From Nitrospira sp. (lineage in GTDB: Bacteria; Nitrospirota; Nitrospiria; Nitrospirales; Nitrospiraceae), in assembly GCA_018242765.1 (NCBI GenBank), contig JAFEBH010000025.1, positions 1-64,000 of the forward strand: a DNA stretch of 64,000 nt, in the 5' to 3' direction. This document shows, in pieces, positions 9,915-17,964 of this stretch. How positions within the stretch are numbered: the stretch's first letter is position 1; each line of letters opens with the position of its first letter. Below the pieces are notes generated by a model that saw only the letters and a list, made by a program, of their open reading frames with translations, was not told the origin of the DNA and did no database searches. The translations under genes were made by a program, and so were the position numbers.

Positions 9915-11411
9915 TCAGTCGGTTCCTTCTGTGAGAGGTGGAGAATCTACCGTAATGACCAGGCAGCGTACTGTCGAGAACGTCGGCACCCAACGTTCGT
10001 CTTGCCGATATCCAACGATCCAGAGAATGCCTTCGGGAGCTACGACCAGGGGGACACGAGATCGGGCTGCTATTGGTAGTTTTACATTCGTAAAAAAGTC
10101 CTGCAATTTTTTTGACTGGCCTCCCATGCCACGGGGGCAAAATCGATCGCCTGGCAACCAACTCCGGACCGTCAGCGAGTGAGAGACTCGGTCAGCATCA
10201 ACCAGGATCCGTTCCCGACCCGATGGGGCCTGTCGGCTATCGTATCGCTGTATTTGTACCTGAAGTCGTTGTCCTGTTCCAGACCATACAAGTTCACCGG
10301 GTACTGGGAAAGGGAATTGAGGTACGTCGGCATCTCTCTGTTGTCGATGATACCCATGCCCTACTGGAACGGGAATAAAGCGTAGAGACTGGGTCGTGAC
10401 GACAACATGTCCGGACTTGAGCTCCAATCGAGACATCGATTCCGTGGTTGACGCGAGACGAATCACGCGATCGATCGTGTGAAGGCTGGGGGGGCGATGT
10501 TGAGCATCACATTGTCGAAACAGGAGTCGGAGACAGCGTCGTTGTAGGGGCAGAGGAAGGCCCACGAGAAGCAGGCGATCCAGCGTCCATGCTCCGGCTG
10601 AGCCCCATGTCACAGCGGAAGCGATGCGGGCAGCAGCTTCTTGGTCTAGATAGCGATGATCAGTGCGACAGAGATCGGCGAGTCTACAGAGTGCATGACT
10701 GCTGGATGGAACCAACTGCGTGAGAAGCGGAATGACCTCTCGCCTGATTCGGTTTCGTAGGTAGAGTGGCTTGGCGTTACTCGAATCTTCACGATAGGAG
10801 ATACCTACTGTACGGAGATAGGTCAAGATCTCCTGCCGTGTTGTCTCGTACAACGGTCGGACAACGGCATCGTCTCGGACCGCCGGCATGCCGGAAAGAC
10901 CGGTCAACCCTGCCCCTCGAAGCATCCATAATAAGACGGTTTCCGCCTGGTCATCGGCCGTATGGCCGACGGCGATGCGATCCGCTCCACACACCACGCT
11001 AATCTCCTGCATCAGGCGATATCGAAGGTCTCGAGCTTCGGCCTGTAGAGAGGTGGTACGACTGTGAGTGCGAACGTGCGCCGCGCGCACATGGAGAGGA
11101 ACTGCCAGACTATGGCACAACCTTTCTACAAACCGTTGATCCTCCTCGGACTCAGCTCCTCGTAACCCATAGTTACAATGGACGGCCGTCAGCGTCAGGT
11201 TCCAACTGGATCGCAGTTGATGCAGAATCGACAATAGCGCGACAGAATCAGGACCACCAGAGACAGCGACCACGATATGCTGTCCGGGTTGAAAGAGGTT
11301 TCTGGATCGAACCGTTCGAACGACGTGATGTACGAGCGGAGGCCAAGGCGTCCGGTTCATGGAGCGGGATGAGGTTGCGTGAAGGAATCCATCAGGCTCC
11401 CATGTTGTCAT
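9915..11411 (-). CDS. tilS: tRNA(Ile)-lysidine synthetase
   Basis: This 498-residue PP-loop ATPase attaches lysine to C34 of tRNA-Ile(CAU) so that it reads AUA. The P-loop-like S-G-G-P-D-S motif sits near residue 51, followed by G-H-T-A-D-D-Q-A-E-T near 140, both typical of TilS. The C-terminal substrate-binding domain includes L-P-G-D-R-F-C-P-R-G-M-G-G. The reported ATG overlaps the ribF stop by 20 bp. An internal ATG at 11360, 31 nt beyond the ribF stop, would also give a complete enzyme. hpt begins immediately after it. Confidence 0.94.
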   Translation of the reverse strand: MTTWEPDGFLHATSSRSMNRTPWPPLVHHVVRTVRSRNLFQPGQHIVVAVSGGPDSVALLSILHQLRSSWNLTLTAVHCNYGLRGAESEEDQRFVERLCHSLAVPLHVRAAHVRTHSRTTSLQAEARDLRYRLMQEISVVCGADRIAVGHTADDQAETVLLWMLRGAGLTGLSGMPAVRDDAVVRPLYETTRQEILTYLRTVGISYREDSSNAKPLYLRNRIRREVIPLLTQLVPSSSHALCRLADLCRTDHRYLDQEAAARIASAVTWGSAGAWTLDRLLLVGLPLPLQRRCLRLLFRQCDAQHRPPSLHTIDRVIRLASTTESMSRLELKSGHVVVTTQSLRFIPVPVGHGYHRQQRDADVPQFPFPVPGELVWSGTGQRLQVQIQRYDSRQAPSGRERILVDADRVSHSLTVRSWLPGDRFCPRGMGGQSKKLQDFFTNVKLPIAARSRVPLVVAPEGILWIVGYRQDERWVPTFSTVRCLVITVDSPPLTEGTD

Positions 11412-12336
11412 GATAACGACGGAGAAGATCCCTTGCTGATTCTACATCGATCGCGATTTGTCGGCTCAAGGCGTCTTCATCATCAAACTGCGCGTCTCCC
11501 CGAATACGATCGATCAGTTCGACCCTGATCATGTGCCCATAGAGATCGTATCGTCCATCGAGAATGGAGACTTCCAGTCCTCGTGTCCCACCAGGGAAGG
11601 TCGGCTTGCTCCCTATATAGGTGACGGAATCATGTCGATCAGCTCCCACGACCGTGATCGAGGTATAAATTCCGTCGGCAGGCGTCACACGATCCGGAGG
11701 GAGCGGCAGATTGGCGGTTGGACATCCCAATGCGTGCCCCCTGCCCTCCCCAGGAACGACGATTCCACTCAGTGCATATGGACGGCCGAGCAATTGTGCC
11801 GCCTGGGCCACCTGTCCAGCCATGATCAGCTGTCTGATTCTTGTTGAGCTGACGATTCCTCCATCGAGGGTCACGGGAGGTGTGGGATGAACAATGAAGC
11901 CGAACTGTTCCCCGAGACGTCGGAGATCATCAATCTTGCCGGCTCGTTTGTGTCCAAATGCAAAATGTTGTCCGACAAACACCTCTTTGAGTCCGAGTCC
12001 TTTCGAAAGTACCTGTTCCGCGAATAGTTCGGGAGTCAGCGACGCGAAGGCCTGAGTGAATTCCACAAGCACGACCTCATCAATGCCTGCCTGATCGAAA
12101 CGAGCCAGCTTTTCATGTTCGTTCGTCAAAAATCGGAAATCAGCGTGAGGTGCCAGAATTTTAACGGGATGAGGATCAAAGCTGAGAACGACGGCGGTTC
12201 CATTCTTCTTGCGTGCGGTCTCGATCACTCGCTGTAACAGCGCATGGTGACCGCGATGGTGCCCGTCAAAGTTCCCGATGGTTCCCACGGGATAGGGTCG
12301 CAGGGCCTGGCCCGAGTATCCGCGGGTGACTTTCAT
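11392..12336 (-). CDS. ribF: bifunctional riboflavin kinase/FAD synthetase
   Basis: This 314-residue enzyme phosphorylates riboflavin to FMN and adenylylates FMN to FAD. The N-terminal nucleotidyltransferase domain carries G-T-I-G-N-F-D-G-H-H-R-G-H (residues 17-29), with the HxGH-like site. The flavokinase domain starts near residue 185 with G-E-G-R-G-H-A-L-G-C-P-T-A-N-L. Length is standard. The ATG overlaps the hemB stop (ATGA), implying coupled translation, and the 3' end overlaps the tilS start. Confidence 0.94.
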   Translation of the reverse strand: MKVTRGYSGQALRPYPVGTIGNFDGHHRGHHALLQRVIETARKKNGTAVVLSFDPHPVKILAPHADFRFLTNEHEKLARFDQAGIDEVVLVEFTQAFASLTPELFAEQVLSKGLGLKEVFVGQHFAFGHKRAGKIDDLRRLGEQFGFIVHPTPPVTLDGGIVSSTRIRQLIMAGQVAQAAQLLGRPYALSGIVVPGEGRGHALGCPTANLPLPPDRVTPADGIYTSITVVGADRHDSVTYIGSKPTFPGGTRGLEVSILDGRYDLYGHMIRVELIDRIRGDAQFDDEDALSRQIAIDVESARDLLRRYHDNMGA

Positions 12337-13313
12337 CGTGATGAACGAAGCAGCAGAGCAGCGTCTTTGGCGAAATAGGTCAGAATCAGGTCGGCCCCTG
12401 CCCGCTTGATGGCCAACAGTGACTCCATCATCGCACGCGACTCATCGAGCCAGCCCGCCTGTGCAGCAGCTTTGATCATGCTGTACTCACCGCTCACTTG
12501 ATAAGCCGCCAGCGGGAGGAGGATACGGCGACGAGCAGTGGCGATGATATCAAGGTACGGTAAGGCCGGCTTCACCATGATGATGTCGGCCCCTTCCTTG
12601 ATATCCAAATCGATTTCGCGCAACGCTTCCCGCGCATTGGCCGGGTCCATTTGATAGGATTGGCGGTCGCCGAAGTGAGGAGCGGAGAAGGCCGCGTCAC
12701 GAAATGGCGCGTAGAAGCAAGACGAGAATTTGGCTGCGTACGCGAGAATGGGCAGATCGGGGAATCCTGATCGATCCAACTCCCTCCGAATCGCAGCGAC
12801 ACGCCCGTCCATCATGTCGGATGGTGCCACCATGTCGGCTCCTGCCTCGGCATGGGTGCGCGCCATGGTCGTCAGGCAGTCCAACGTCTCATCATTGAGG
12901 ATCTTCCCATCCCGAACGATGCCACAATGGCCGTGACTGGTATATTCATCAATGCAGACGTCGGTAATCACCATCAACTCCGGCACCTGCTGTTTGACGG
13001 CTTTGACAGCCCGCTGCACGATGCCGTTTGGATCCAAGCCCGAGCTGCCACGTTCGTCTTTGTGCGCTGGAATACCGAATAAAATGATGGCCGGAATCCC
13101 AAGTGCACGAAGTTCCACCGCCTCGTTGACAAGCAGATCGATGGACAGTCGGAATTGACCGGGCATTGACCCGATGGCTTCACGACGATCGTGTCCCTCA
13201 GTGACAAATAACGGGGCGATGAAATCTGCCGGTGAGAGGTGCGTCTCCCGCACCATCCGCCGCAATGGTTCCTGTTGCCGGAGTCGACGAAGGCGATGGA
13301 TTGGAAATCCCAT
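12333..13313 (-). CDS. hemB: delta-aminolevulinic acid dehydratase (porphobilinogen synthase)
   Basis: This 326-residue enzyme condenses two 5-aminolevulinate molecules to porphobilinogen. The Schiff-base lysines are visible in Y-A-A-K-F-S-S and in I-M-V-K-P-A. The metal loop reads V-C-I-D-E-Y-T-S-H-G-H-C-G: the zinc-type family has Cys-x-Cys...Cys here, while this protein has Cys-x-Asp...Cys, so metal dependence may be mixed. Start ATG is preceded by AGGA at a 6-nt spacing. That AGGA is part of the stop codon region of the upstream repeat unit (13323-13433). It is the last heme gene of the block and overlaps ribF. Confidence 0.96.
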   Translation of the reverse strand: MGFPIHRLRRLRQQEPLRRMVRETHLSPADFIAPLFVTEGHDRREAIGSMPGQFRLSIDLLVNEAVELRALGIPAIILFGIPAHKDERGSSGLDPNGIVQRAVKAVKQQVPELMVITDVCIDEYTSHGHCGIVRDGKILNDETLDCLTTMARTHAEAGADMVAPSDMMDGRVAAIRRELDRSGFPDLPILAYAAKFSSCFYAPFRDAAFSAPHFGDRQSYQMDPANAREALREIDLDIKEGADIIMVKPALPYLDIIATARRRILLPLAAYQVSGEYSMIKAAAQAGWLDESRAMMESLLAIKRAGADLILTYFAKDAALLLRSSR

Positions 13314-13322
13314 GTTGTGTTC

Positions 13323-13433
13323 CTACTTCCGTGGACGATAAGCCAGGAAGATCCCAAGGTCTTGGACCAAGATCATTCCCACCAGCTGACCGTTCCGTGT
13401 GATACCTACATGACGATGGATCGGACACTCCAT
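13323..13433 (-). CDS. 36-codon ORF derived from a duplicated CBS domain end (copy 1)
   Basis: This short frame, too small for most gene callers, starts at ATG 13433 and stops at TAG 13323-13325. It encodes M-E-C-P-I-H-R-H-V-G-I-T-R-N-G and ends in F-L-A-Y-R-P-R-K. It is clearly homologous to the last 36 residues of the CBS protein at 13566-13961, and the frame is intact over the whole unit. A Shine-Dalgarno-like AAGGA lies 8-9 nt before the ATG. It ends 9 bp before hemB. It may be a translated micro-peptide (half a CBS subdomain, unlikely to fold alone) or a decaying duplication that has simply kept its frame. Confidence 0.4.
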   Translation of the reverse strand: MECPIHRHVGITRNGQLVGMILVQDLGIFLAYRPRK

Positions 13434-13444
13434 AGCGAGGATCC

Positions 13445-13555
13445 TTACTTCCATGGGCGATGAGCCAGGAAGACCACCAGGTCTCGGACCGAACGCATTC
13501 CCACCAGCTGACCGTTCCGTGTAACACCTACATGACGATGGATCAGACACGCCAT
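13445..13555 (-). CDS. 36-codon ORF derived from a duplicated CBS domain end (copy 2)
   Basis: This frame starts at ATG 13555 and stops at TAA 13445-13447. It begins M-A-C-L-I-H-R-H-V-G-V-T-R-N-G and ends F-L-A-H-R-P-W-K, parallel to the CBS gene's M-A-Q-S-H-L-R-H-L-G-V-T-R-D-G and F-L-T-N-L-P-R-K. AAGGA stands 7-8 nt before the ATG and overlaps the end of the CBS gene, so re-initiation after the CBS stop is plausible. Substitutions relative to the parent spare the reading frame and the core G-V-T-R-x-G-Q-L-V-G motif. Function is unknown. Confidence 0.4.
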   Translation of the reverse strand: MACLIHRHVGVTRNGQLVGMRSVRDLVVFLAHRPWK

Positions 13556-13565
13556 AGCAGAGTCC

Positions 13566-13961
13566 TTACTTCCGTGGGAGATTGGTCAAGAAGACCACCA
13601 GGTCTCGGACGGAGATGACCCCGACCAGTTGGCCGTCGCGTGTCACACCCAAATGACGAAGGTGTGATTGGGCCATGAGATCATTGGCATCCAGCAAGGT
13701 CTTGTTTTCTTCGATCGTCATGATGGGGGCCGACATGATTTGTTCGACCGTGGTTTTGGTCGCATCAGCTCCTGCCGCGACGACGCGGCGCATCATGTCC
13801 GTATCCGTAATGATGCCGATGATCTCACGGTCATTTGTCACGAATAAACTGCCGATCCCGCGATCGCGCATGATCCGAGCCGCCATCTGTGTGTCGGTGT
13901 CACGTGGCACGGTGACAAATTTGTCTCGGGGAATCATGAATGACTTGACTGGAACCATCAT
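13566..13961 (-). CDS. CBS-domain pair protein
   Basis: This small cytoplasmic protein (131 residues from the chosen start) consists of two CBS motifs, which usually bind adenine nucleotides and sense energy state. CBS1 covers about residues 8-65 (G-S-L-F-V-T-N-D-R-E-I-I-G-I-I-T-D-T-D), and CBS2 about 72-128 (L-G-V-T-R-D-G-Q-L-V-G-V-I-S-V-R-D-L). The frame is open further upstream to 14162, but family similarity begins at M-V-P-V-K-S-F-M, and an AGGGAGG lies just before the tandem ATGs at 13961 and 13958. It sits between cobA-hemD and hemB. A second CBS-pair gene of the same style lies at 53950-54384. Confidence 0.85.
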   Translation of the reverse strand: MMVPVKSFMIPRDKFVTVPRDTDTQMAARIMRDRGIGSLFVTNDREIIGIITDTDMMRRVVAAGADATKTTVEQIMSAPIMTIEENKTLLDANDLMAQSHLRHLGVTRDGQLVGVISVRDLVVFLTNLPRK

Positions 13962-14011
13962 ACCCTCCCTTCTTGACCATAGGACTGACCCATATACCAT
14001 GGGCTGTCCAG

Positions 14012-15580
14012 TTACTGCATGACACTCGCGGCACAGTGCTCGCGGCTTCCATAATGGTGGGCGATTGCTTCCACCAGTGCAGGAATTGTATTTTCGCTCG
14101 GCATGACTGAGACGGTCAGGCCGAATTCCTTTGCCGTCGTGGCGGTAATGGGACCAATACAAGCAATGGTGACGGATTGTAAAAGGGGCCGTACAACTTC
14201 CCTCCCTCCCAGCATGGCAACGAAATTTCGGACCGTGGAAGAGCTTGTGAAGGTGATGACATCAAGACGATGATCCCTGAGCTCCTGCCACCACCCTTCG
14301 GCATTCAGATCTGGGGTCAGCGTTCGGTAGACGGAAACCACATCGACATGGGCTCCACGGGCACGAAGCTCATTCGGCAAGATCTCCCTTGCTACTTCTG
14401 CCCGAGGGATCAGGATGCGGGATGTTCTGATTTCCTCTTGAGTCAGTGCGGCTAACACTCCCTCCGCTTGATACTCGGCCGGAATTAGATCGGCACGAAG
14501 GCCAAACCGCTCCAATTCCTGAGCCGTTCGAGGTCCAATGCAGCACAGCCGTCGTCCGCCCAAACATCGTGCGTCGAATCCCTTCGACCGGAGGTGAGTC
14601 ATGAAGCGATCGACCCCGTTCACACTGGTAAAGATAATCCAGTCGTATGTACCAATCTCGGCAAGGGCCTGATCGACCGGCTTCCAATCGAGAGGGGGAA
14701 CGATGCAGATCGTCGGGCCTGCGACCGGTTCGGCACCATAACCAGCGAGTCGCGTAGCCAACTCATCCGCCTGCTCTTTCGCTCGCGTCATCAGGACTCG
14801 TTTCCCGAACAGTGGACGTCGCTCGAACCAGTTGAGTGTTGATCGAAGTTGAACGACTTCCCCCACAACAATTACGGTGGGCGGCTCCATCCCTGCGGCC
14901 TGAGTCTTTGACACAATATCCGACAACGTCCCGACGAGTGTGCGTTGATCTGTTCTGGTCCCCCACCGAGTAATGGCAACAGGTGTCGATGGAGACAACC
15001 CTTCTTGCATGAGTTGGGCAGTAATCGTTGGGAGCTGTTTCATGCCCATTAGGAACACCAAGGTACCCCGACTTGCCGCGAGTCTTGGCCAGTCCAATGC
15101 GGTGGCAGCTTTTGTGGGATCTTCATGCCCGGTGACGATCGTGACGGTGGATGCCAAAGTTCGATGGGTAACGGGAATCCCAGCATAGGCCGGCACCGCT
15201 ACCGCAGCCGTGACACCAGGGACCACCTCGAACGCAATTCCCGCAGTCGCGAGGGCTTCCGCTTCTTCTCCCCCTCGGCCGAACACGAAAGGATCCCCGC
15301 CTTTCAGTCGCACCACCACGTTCCCGGCTTGTGCACGTTCGATCAGCAGCCGATTGATGGATGCTTGCTCCGGGTACTTCCCTGTTCCACGACGTCCAAC
15401 ATACAGGCGTTCTGCTTGCTCGGGAGCATGGCTAAGCAGTGCGGGATTTGCGAGATAGTCGTAGAGGACGACGTCGGCCTGCTTAAGACAGTCTCGGCCA
15501 CGAAGTGTCAAGAGGCCAGGATCGCCAGGGCCGGCTCCGACGAGGTAGACTTTCCCTTTGCTGTGCTCCATTCCGCTCAT
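14012..15580 (-). CDS. cobA-hemD: uroporphyrinogen-III C-methyltransferase / uroporphyrinogen-III synthase fusion
   Basis: This bifunctional protein (522 residues) makes uroporphyrinogen III by ring closure with D-ring inversion, and methylates it at C2 and C7 to precorrin-2. The N-terminal SUMT domain (about 5-245) has V-Y-L-V-G-A-G-P-G-D-P-G-L-L-T and R-L-K-G-G-D-P-F-V-F-G-R-G-G-E-E. The HemD-like domain (about 260-515) includes L-M-T-R-A-K-E-Q-A and D-W-I-I-F-T-S-V-N-G-V. I chose ATG 15580 because it overlaps the hemC TGA (ATGA); the open frame continues to 15622. It stands at the branch between heme and siroheme/cobalamin routes. Confidence 0.92.
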   Translation of the reverse strand: MSGMEHSKGKVYLVGAGPGDPGLLTLRGRDCLKQADVVLYDYLANPALLSHAPEQAERLYVGRRGTGKYPEQASINRLLIERAQAGNVVVRLKGGDPFVFGRGGEEAEALATAGIAFEVVPGVTAAVAVPAYAGIPVTHRTLASTVTIVTGHEDPTKAATALDWPRLAASRGTLVFLMGMKQLPTITAQLMQEGLSPSTPVAITRWGTRTDQRTLVGTLSDIVSKTQAAGMEPPTVIVVGEVVQLRSTLNWFERRPLFGKRVLMTRAKEQADELATRLAGYGAEPVAGPTICIVPPLDWKPVDQALAEIGTYDWIIFTSVNGVDRFMTHLRSKGFDARCLGGRRLCCIGPRTAQELERFGLRADLIPAEYQAEGVLAALTQEEIRTSRILIPRAEVAREILPNELRARGAHVDVVSVYRTLTPDLNAEGWWQELRDHRLDVITFTSSSTVRNFVAMLGGREVVRPLLQSVTIACIGPITATTAKEFGLTVSVMPSENTIPALVEAIAHHYGSREHCAASVMQ

Positions 15581-16524
15581 GCCGATCCGTAAATCTCGCG
15601 GAGAATCTTGTCTCCTCCACATGCCAACAGACGTTCAGCCAACTGTACACCAAGTGCATGGGCTTCCTGGCTCGTGCCTTTAATCTGATCACGAATGATC
15701 GTTTTCCCATCCACGCTCGCCACGAGTCCTTCTAGAACCAGCCGGTCATTGGATAAGGTACCATGCGCAGCAATCGGGACTTGACAACCCCCTTCTAAAC
15801 GAAGCAAGAACGCCCGTTCCGCCGTAACGGTCGTCTGGGTTTCTTGGTGGTTCAGTCGTGACAAGATTGAACGGACGAATGCATCATCGGCTCGGCCTTC
15901 AATACCGAGTGCACCCTGCCCGATAGCGGGAAGACTAAGGATGGGAGCGAGATATTCAGTGATGGTCTGAGCCCAGGCTAATCGGTGCAACCCGGCTGCA
16001 GCTAAGACAATGGCATCAAACTGCCCTTCCTTGAGCTTGCGTAGTCTGGTATCAAGATTGCCGCGCAGCATCGTGATGGTGAGGTCTGGTCTGGCCTGTA
16101 ACAATTGTGCCTGACGTCGGAGGCTGGCCGTCCCGATGGTCGCTCCTAAGGGAAGTTCTTGGAACGAACAACCTGTTCGGCTGATCAGCGCATCACGGGC
16201 ATCTTCGCGCGGCGGTACACACAGAATATCAAGCCCCGCCGGCAGTTGGGCCGGAACGTCTTTCATGCTGTGCACGGCGAAATCAATATCCCCGGCGAGC
16301 AGGGCATCTTCAATCTCTTTGACGAAGAGCCCTTTCCCCCCGATCTTGGCCAGCGGGACATCAACGATCTTGTCCCCTGATGTCTGAATCTTCTTGAGCG
16401 TGACGCATATCCCCGGCGCAACCTCATGAACTTTTGATTGGAACCACTCACTCTGACAGAGCGCCAACTTACTCCCCCTTGTTCCAAGTACTAGGGTTGA
16501 GCGTTGACCGTTCGATGTCGACAC
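15577..16524 (-). CDS. hemC: hydroxymethylbilane synthase (porphobilinogen deaminase)
   Basis: This 315-residue enzyme polymerises four porphobilinogens to hydroxymethylbilane. L-G-T-R-G-S-K-L-A stands at residues 13-21, and the R-G-N-L-D-T-R-L substrate segment near 150. The dipyrromethane cofactor Cys is in L-E-G-G-C-Q-V-P near residue 240. The start is GTG, with AAAGGA seven nucleotides before it. It lies 27 bp after hemA and overlaps cobA-hemD, so hemA-hemC-cobA/hemD is one translational unit. Confidence 0.96.
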   Translation of the reverse strand: MSTSNGQRSTLVLGTRGSKLALCQSEWFQSKVHEVAPGICVTLKKIQTSGDKIVDVPLAKIGGKGLFVKEIEDALLAGDIDFAVHSMKDVPAQLPAGLDILCVPPREDARDALISRTGCSFQELPLGATIGTASLRRQAQLLQARPDLTITMLRGNLDTRLRKLKEGQFDAIVLAAAGLHRLAWAQTITEYLAPILSLPAIGQGALGIEGRADDAFVRSILSRLNHQETQTTVTAERAFLLRLEGGCQVPIAAHGTLSNDRLVLEGLVASVDGKTIIRDQIKGTSQEAHALGVQLAERLLACGGDKILREIYGSA

Positions 16525-16551
16525 AACGTGATCCTTTCTCTGTGCGTGTAG

Positions 16552-17943
16552 CTAGCGAGCTCGTTTAGGAGCGGAGGATTCTGAGGCTGGCTCCTCAACG
16601 TCCGATTGCGGGCGACCATCCCCGTGGTAACGAGATGACTCGGAATAGGTGTCCGTTTGTTGGCCGGACGATGATGGTCGATCGAGAGCATAGAACCGAC
16701 GAGCGGCCTCCACAAACGCAGGGCCACTTGAGGAATTGACCTCGTTTTTCAACGTCACCATTGTCCGATGAATCAACTTGTTTACGATGGATGACGCAAG
16801 ACCTTCGACGAGTTCACGATCCTGTGTGGACAGATGCCCCAACCGCCCCAACACTTTCTCGACTTCCGCTCGCTTGATGTCCTCCACCCGATTGCGAAGG
16901 GCTACGATCGTCGGCGTCACCTCCAACGATTTCATCCAATCGAGGATCGTCGTTACTTCTTCAATCACCATGCGTTCAGCCTTCTCCGCCTCTTGCACCC
17001 GTTCGGCACGGTTTTGTTCAACCCTCTGCTTGAGGTCGTCGATATCGAAGAGGAAGGCGTTGTCGACGTGGCGAACCGCGGGATCGATATTTCTCGGAAC
17101 GGAAATATCGATCAGGAACATCGGACGGTTCATTCGTTCTTGGACGGCCCGATGCACATCTTCAGCCCCGACCAAGTAATGGGCTGCGCCGGTGGAAACT
17201 AATACGATGTCTGCTGAAGCCATATCATCCTTGAACTGGTCGAATGGAACCGCGGTCCCTCCGAACTTCTCAGCGAGATCGACTGCATGTTGCGATGTTC
17301 GTGTCGTGATTCGCACATGTCCCACTCCATGTGCGATCAAATGCTTCGCTGCCAACTTGGCCATTTCACCGGCTCCGACCAAAAGGACCGTCTTTTCATG
17401 GAGATTTGAAAAGATTTTTTTCGCTAATTCGACTGCGGCATAACTAATGGAGACCGCCATCTCGGCGATTTTCGTCTCCGTGCGCACCCGTTTCGCGACG
17501 GAGATCGCCTTCTTCACCACTTTGTTCATGATCACACCGGTGGCCTTGTGGGCCAGTGCGACCTCGAAGGCGTCTTTCAGTTGTCCCAAGATTTGAGACT
17601 CACCGATGATCATGGAGTCCAAGCTGGACGCCACACGAAACAGGTGGGCAATCGCCCGATCTCCAGTATGCCAATACAGATGCGGGGTCAACTGTTCAGA
17701 GGACAGCGACAGATGTGTATCGGCCAGAAATTCCTGGATGCGACCATACCCGGTGTCGACATCATCAACGACTGAGTAGACTTCAACACGATTACAGGTC
17801 GACAGCAGGATCCCTTCTTTTACACCTGGGTAGGAACAGAGACGAGTCAGGGCCTCGCCAAGACGGCTTTCTGGGACGGCCAGTCGTTCTCGGATTTCAA
17901 CTGGAGCCGTCTTATGACTTAAACCGACGACGATCAGATGCAT
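16552..17943 (-). CDS. hemA: glutamyl-tRNA reductase
   Basis: This 463-residue NADPH-dependent enzyme reduces glutamyl-tRNA(Glu) to glutamate-1-semialdehyde, the committed step of C5 heme synthesis. The nucleophilic cysteine is in L-S-T-C-N-R-V-E-V-Y near residue 50. G-E-S-Q-I-L-G-Q appears near 115 and the Rossmann motif V-G-A-G-E-M-A near 190. The last 40 residues are Ser/Gly-rich and charged, which is longer than many homologues. The order ccsA-like, hemA, hemC supports a shared transcript. Confidence 0.96.
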   Translation of the reverse strand: MHLIVVGLSHKTAPVEIRERLAVPESRLGEALTRLCSYPGVKEGILLSTCNRVEVYSVVDDVDTGYGRIQEFLADTHLSLSSEQLTPHLYWHTGDRAIAHLFRVASSLDSMIIGESQILGQLKDAFEVALAHKATGVIMNKVVKKAISVAKRVRTETKIAEMAVSISYAAVELAKKIFSNLHEKTVLLVGAGEMAKLAAKHLIAHGVGHVRITTRTSQHAVDLAEKFGGTAVPFDQFKDDMASADIVLVSTGAAHYLVGAEDVHRAVQERMNRPMFLIDISVPRNIDPAVRHVDNAFLFDIDDLKQRVEQNRAERVQEAEKAERMVIEEVTTILDWMKSLEVTPTIVALRNRVEDIKRAEVEKVLGRLGHLSTQDRELVEGLASSIVNKLIHRTMVTLKNEVNSSSGPAFVEAARRFYALDRPSSSGQQTDTYSESSRYHGDGRPQSDVEEPASESSAPKRAR

Positions 17944-17964
17944 GACATGACCACATCTATACGA

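Larger units (their letters stand above)
13323..13684 (-). repeat. three tandem copies of a ~121-bp unit from a CBS gene 3' end
   Basis: The segment repeats with a period of 121-122 bp; equivalent 'acttcc' words start at 13325, 13447 and 13568. The rightmost unit is the genuine 3' end of the CBS-domain gene, and the two others lie downstream of it on the minus strand. Units 1 and 2 are more similar to each other than to unit 3, which fits serial duplication. All three keep an in-frame stop at the same place, and each stop is joined to an AGGA-type ribosome binding site for the next ATG. Confidence 0.9.

Noticed and set aside
13198..13527. A 109-residue minus-strand frame overlapping hemB and the repeat units
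   Set aside because: Its frame differs from the CBS homologous frame; it reads through the repeats out of register and overlaps hemB, so it is a shadow.
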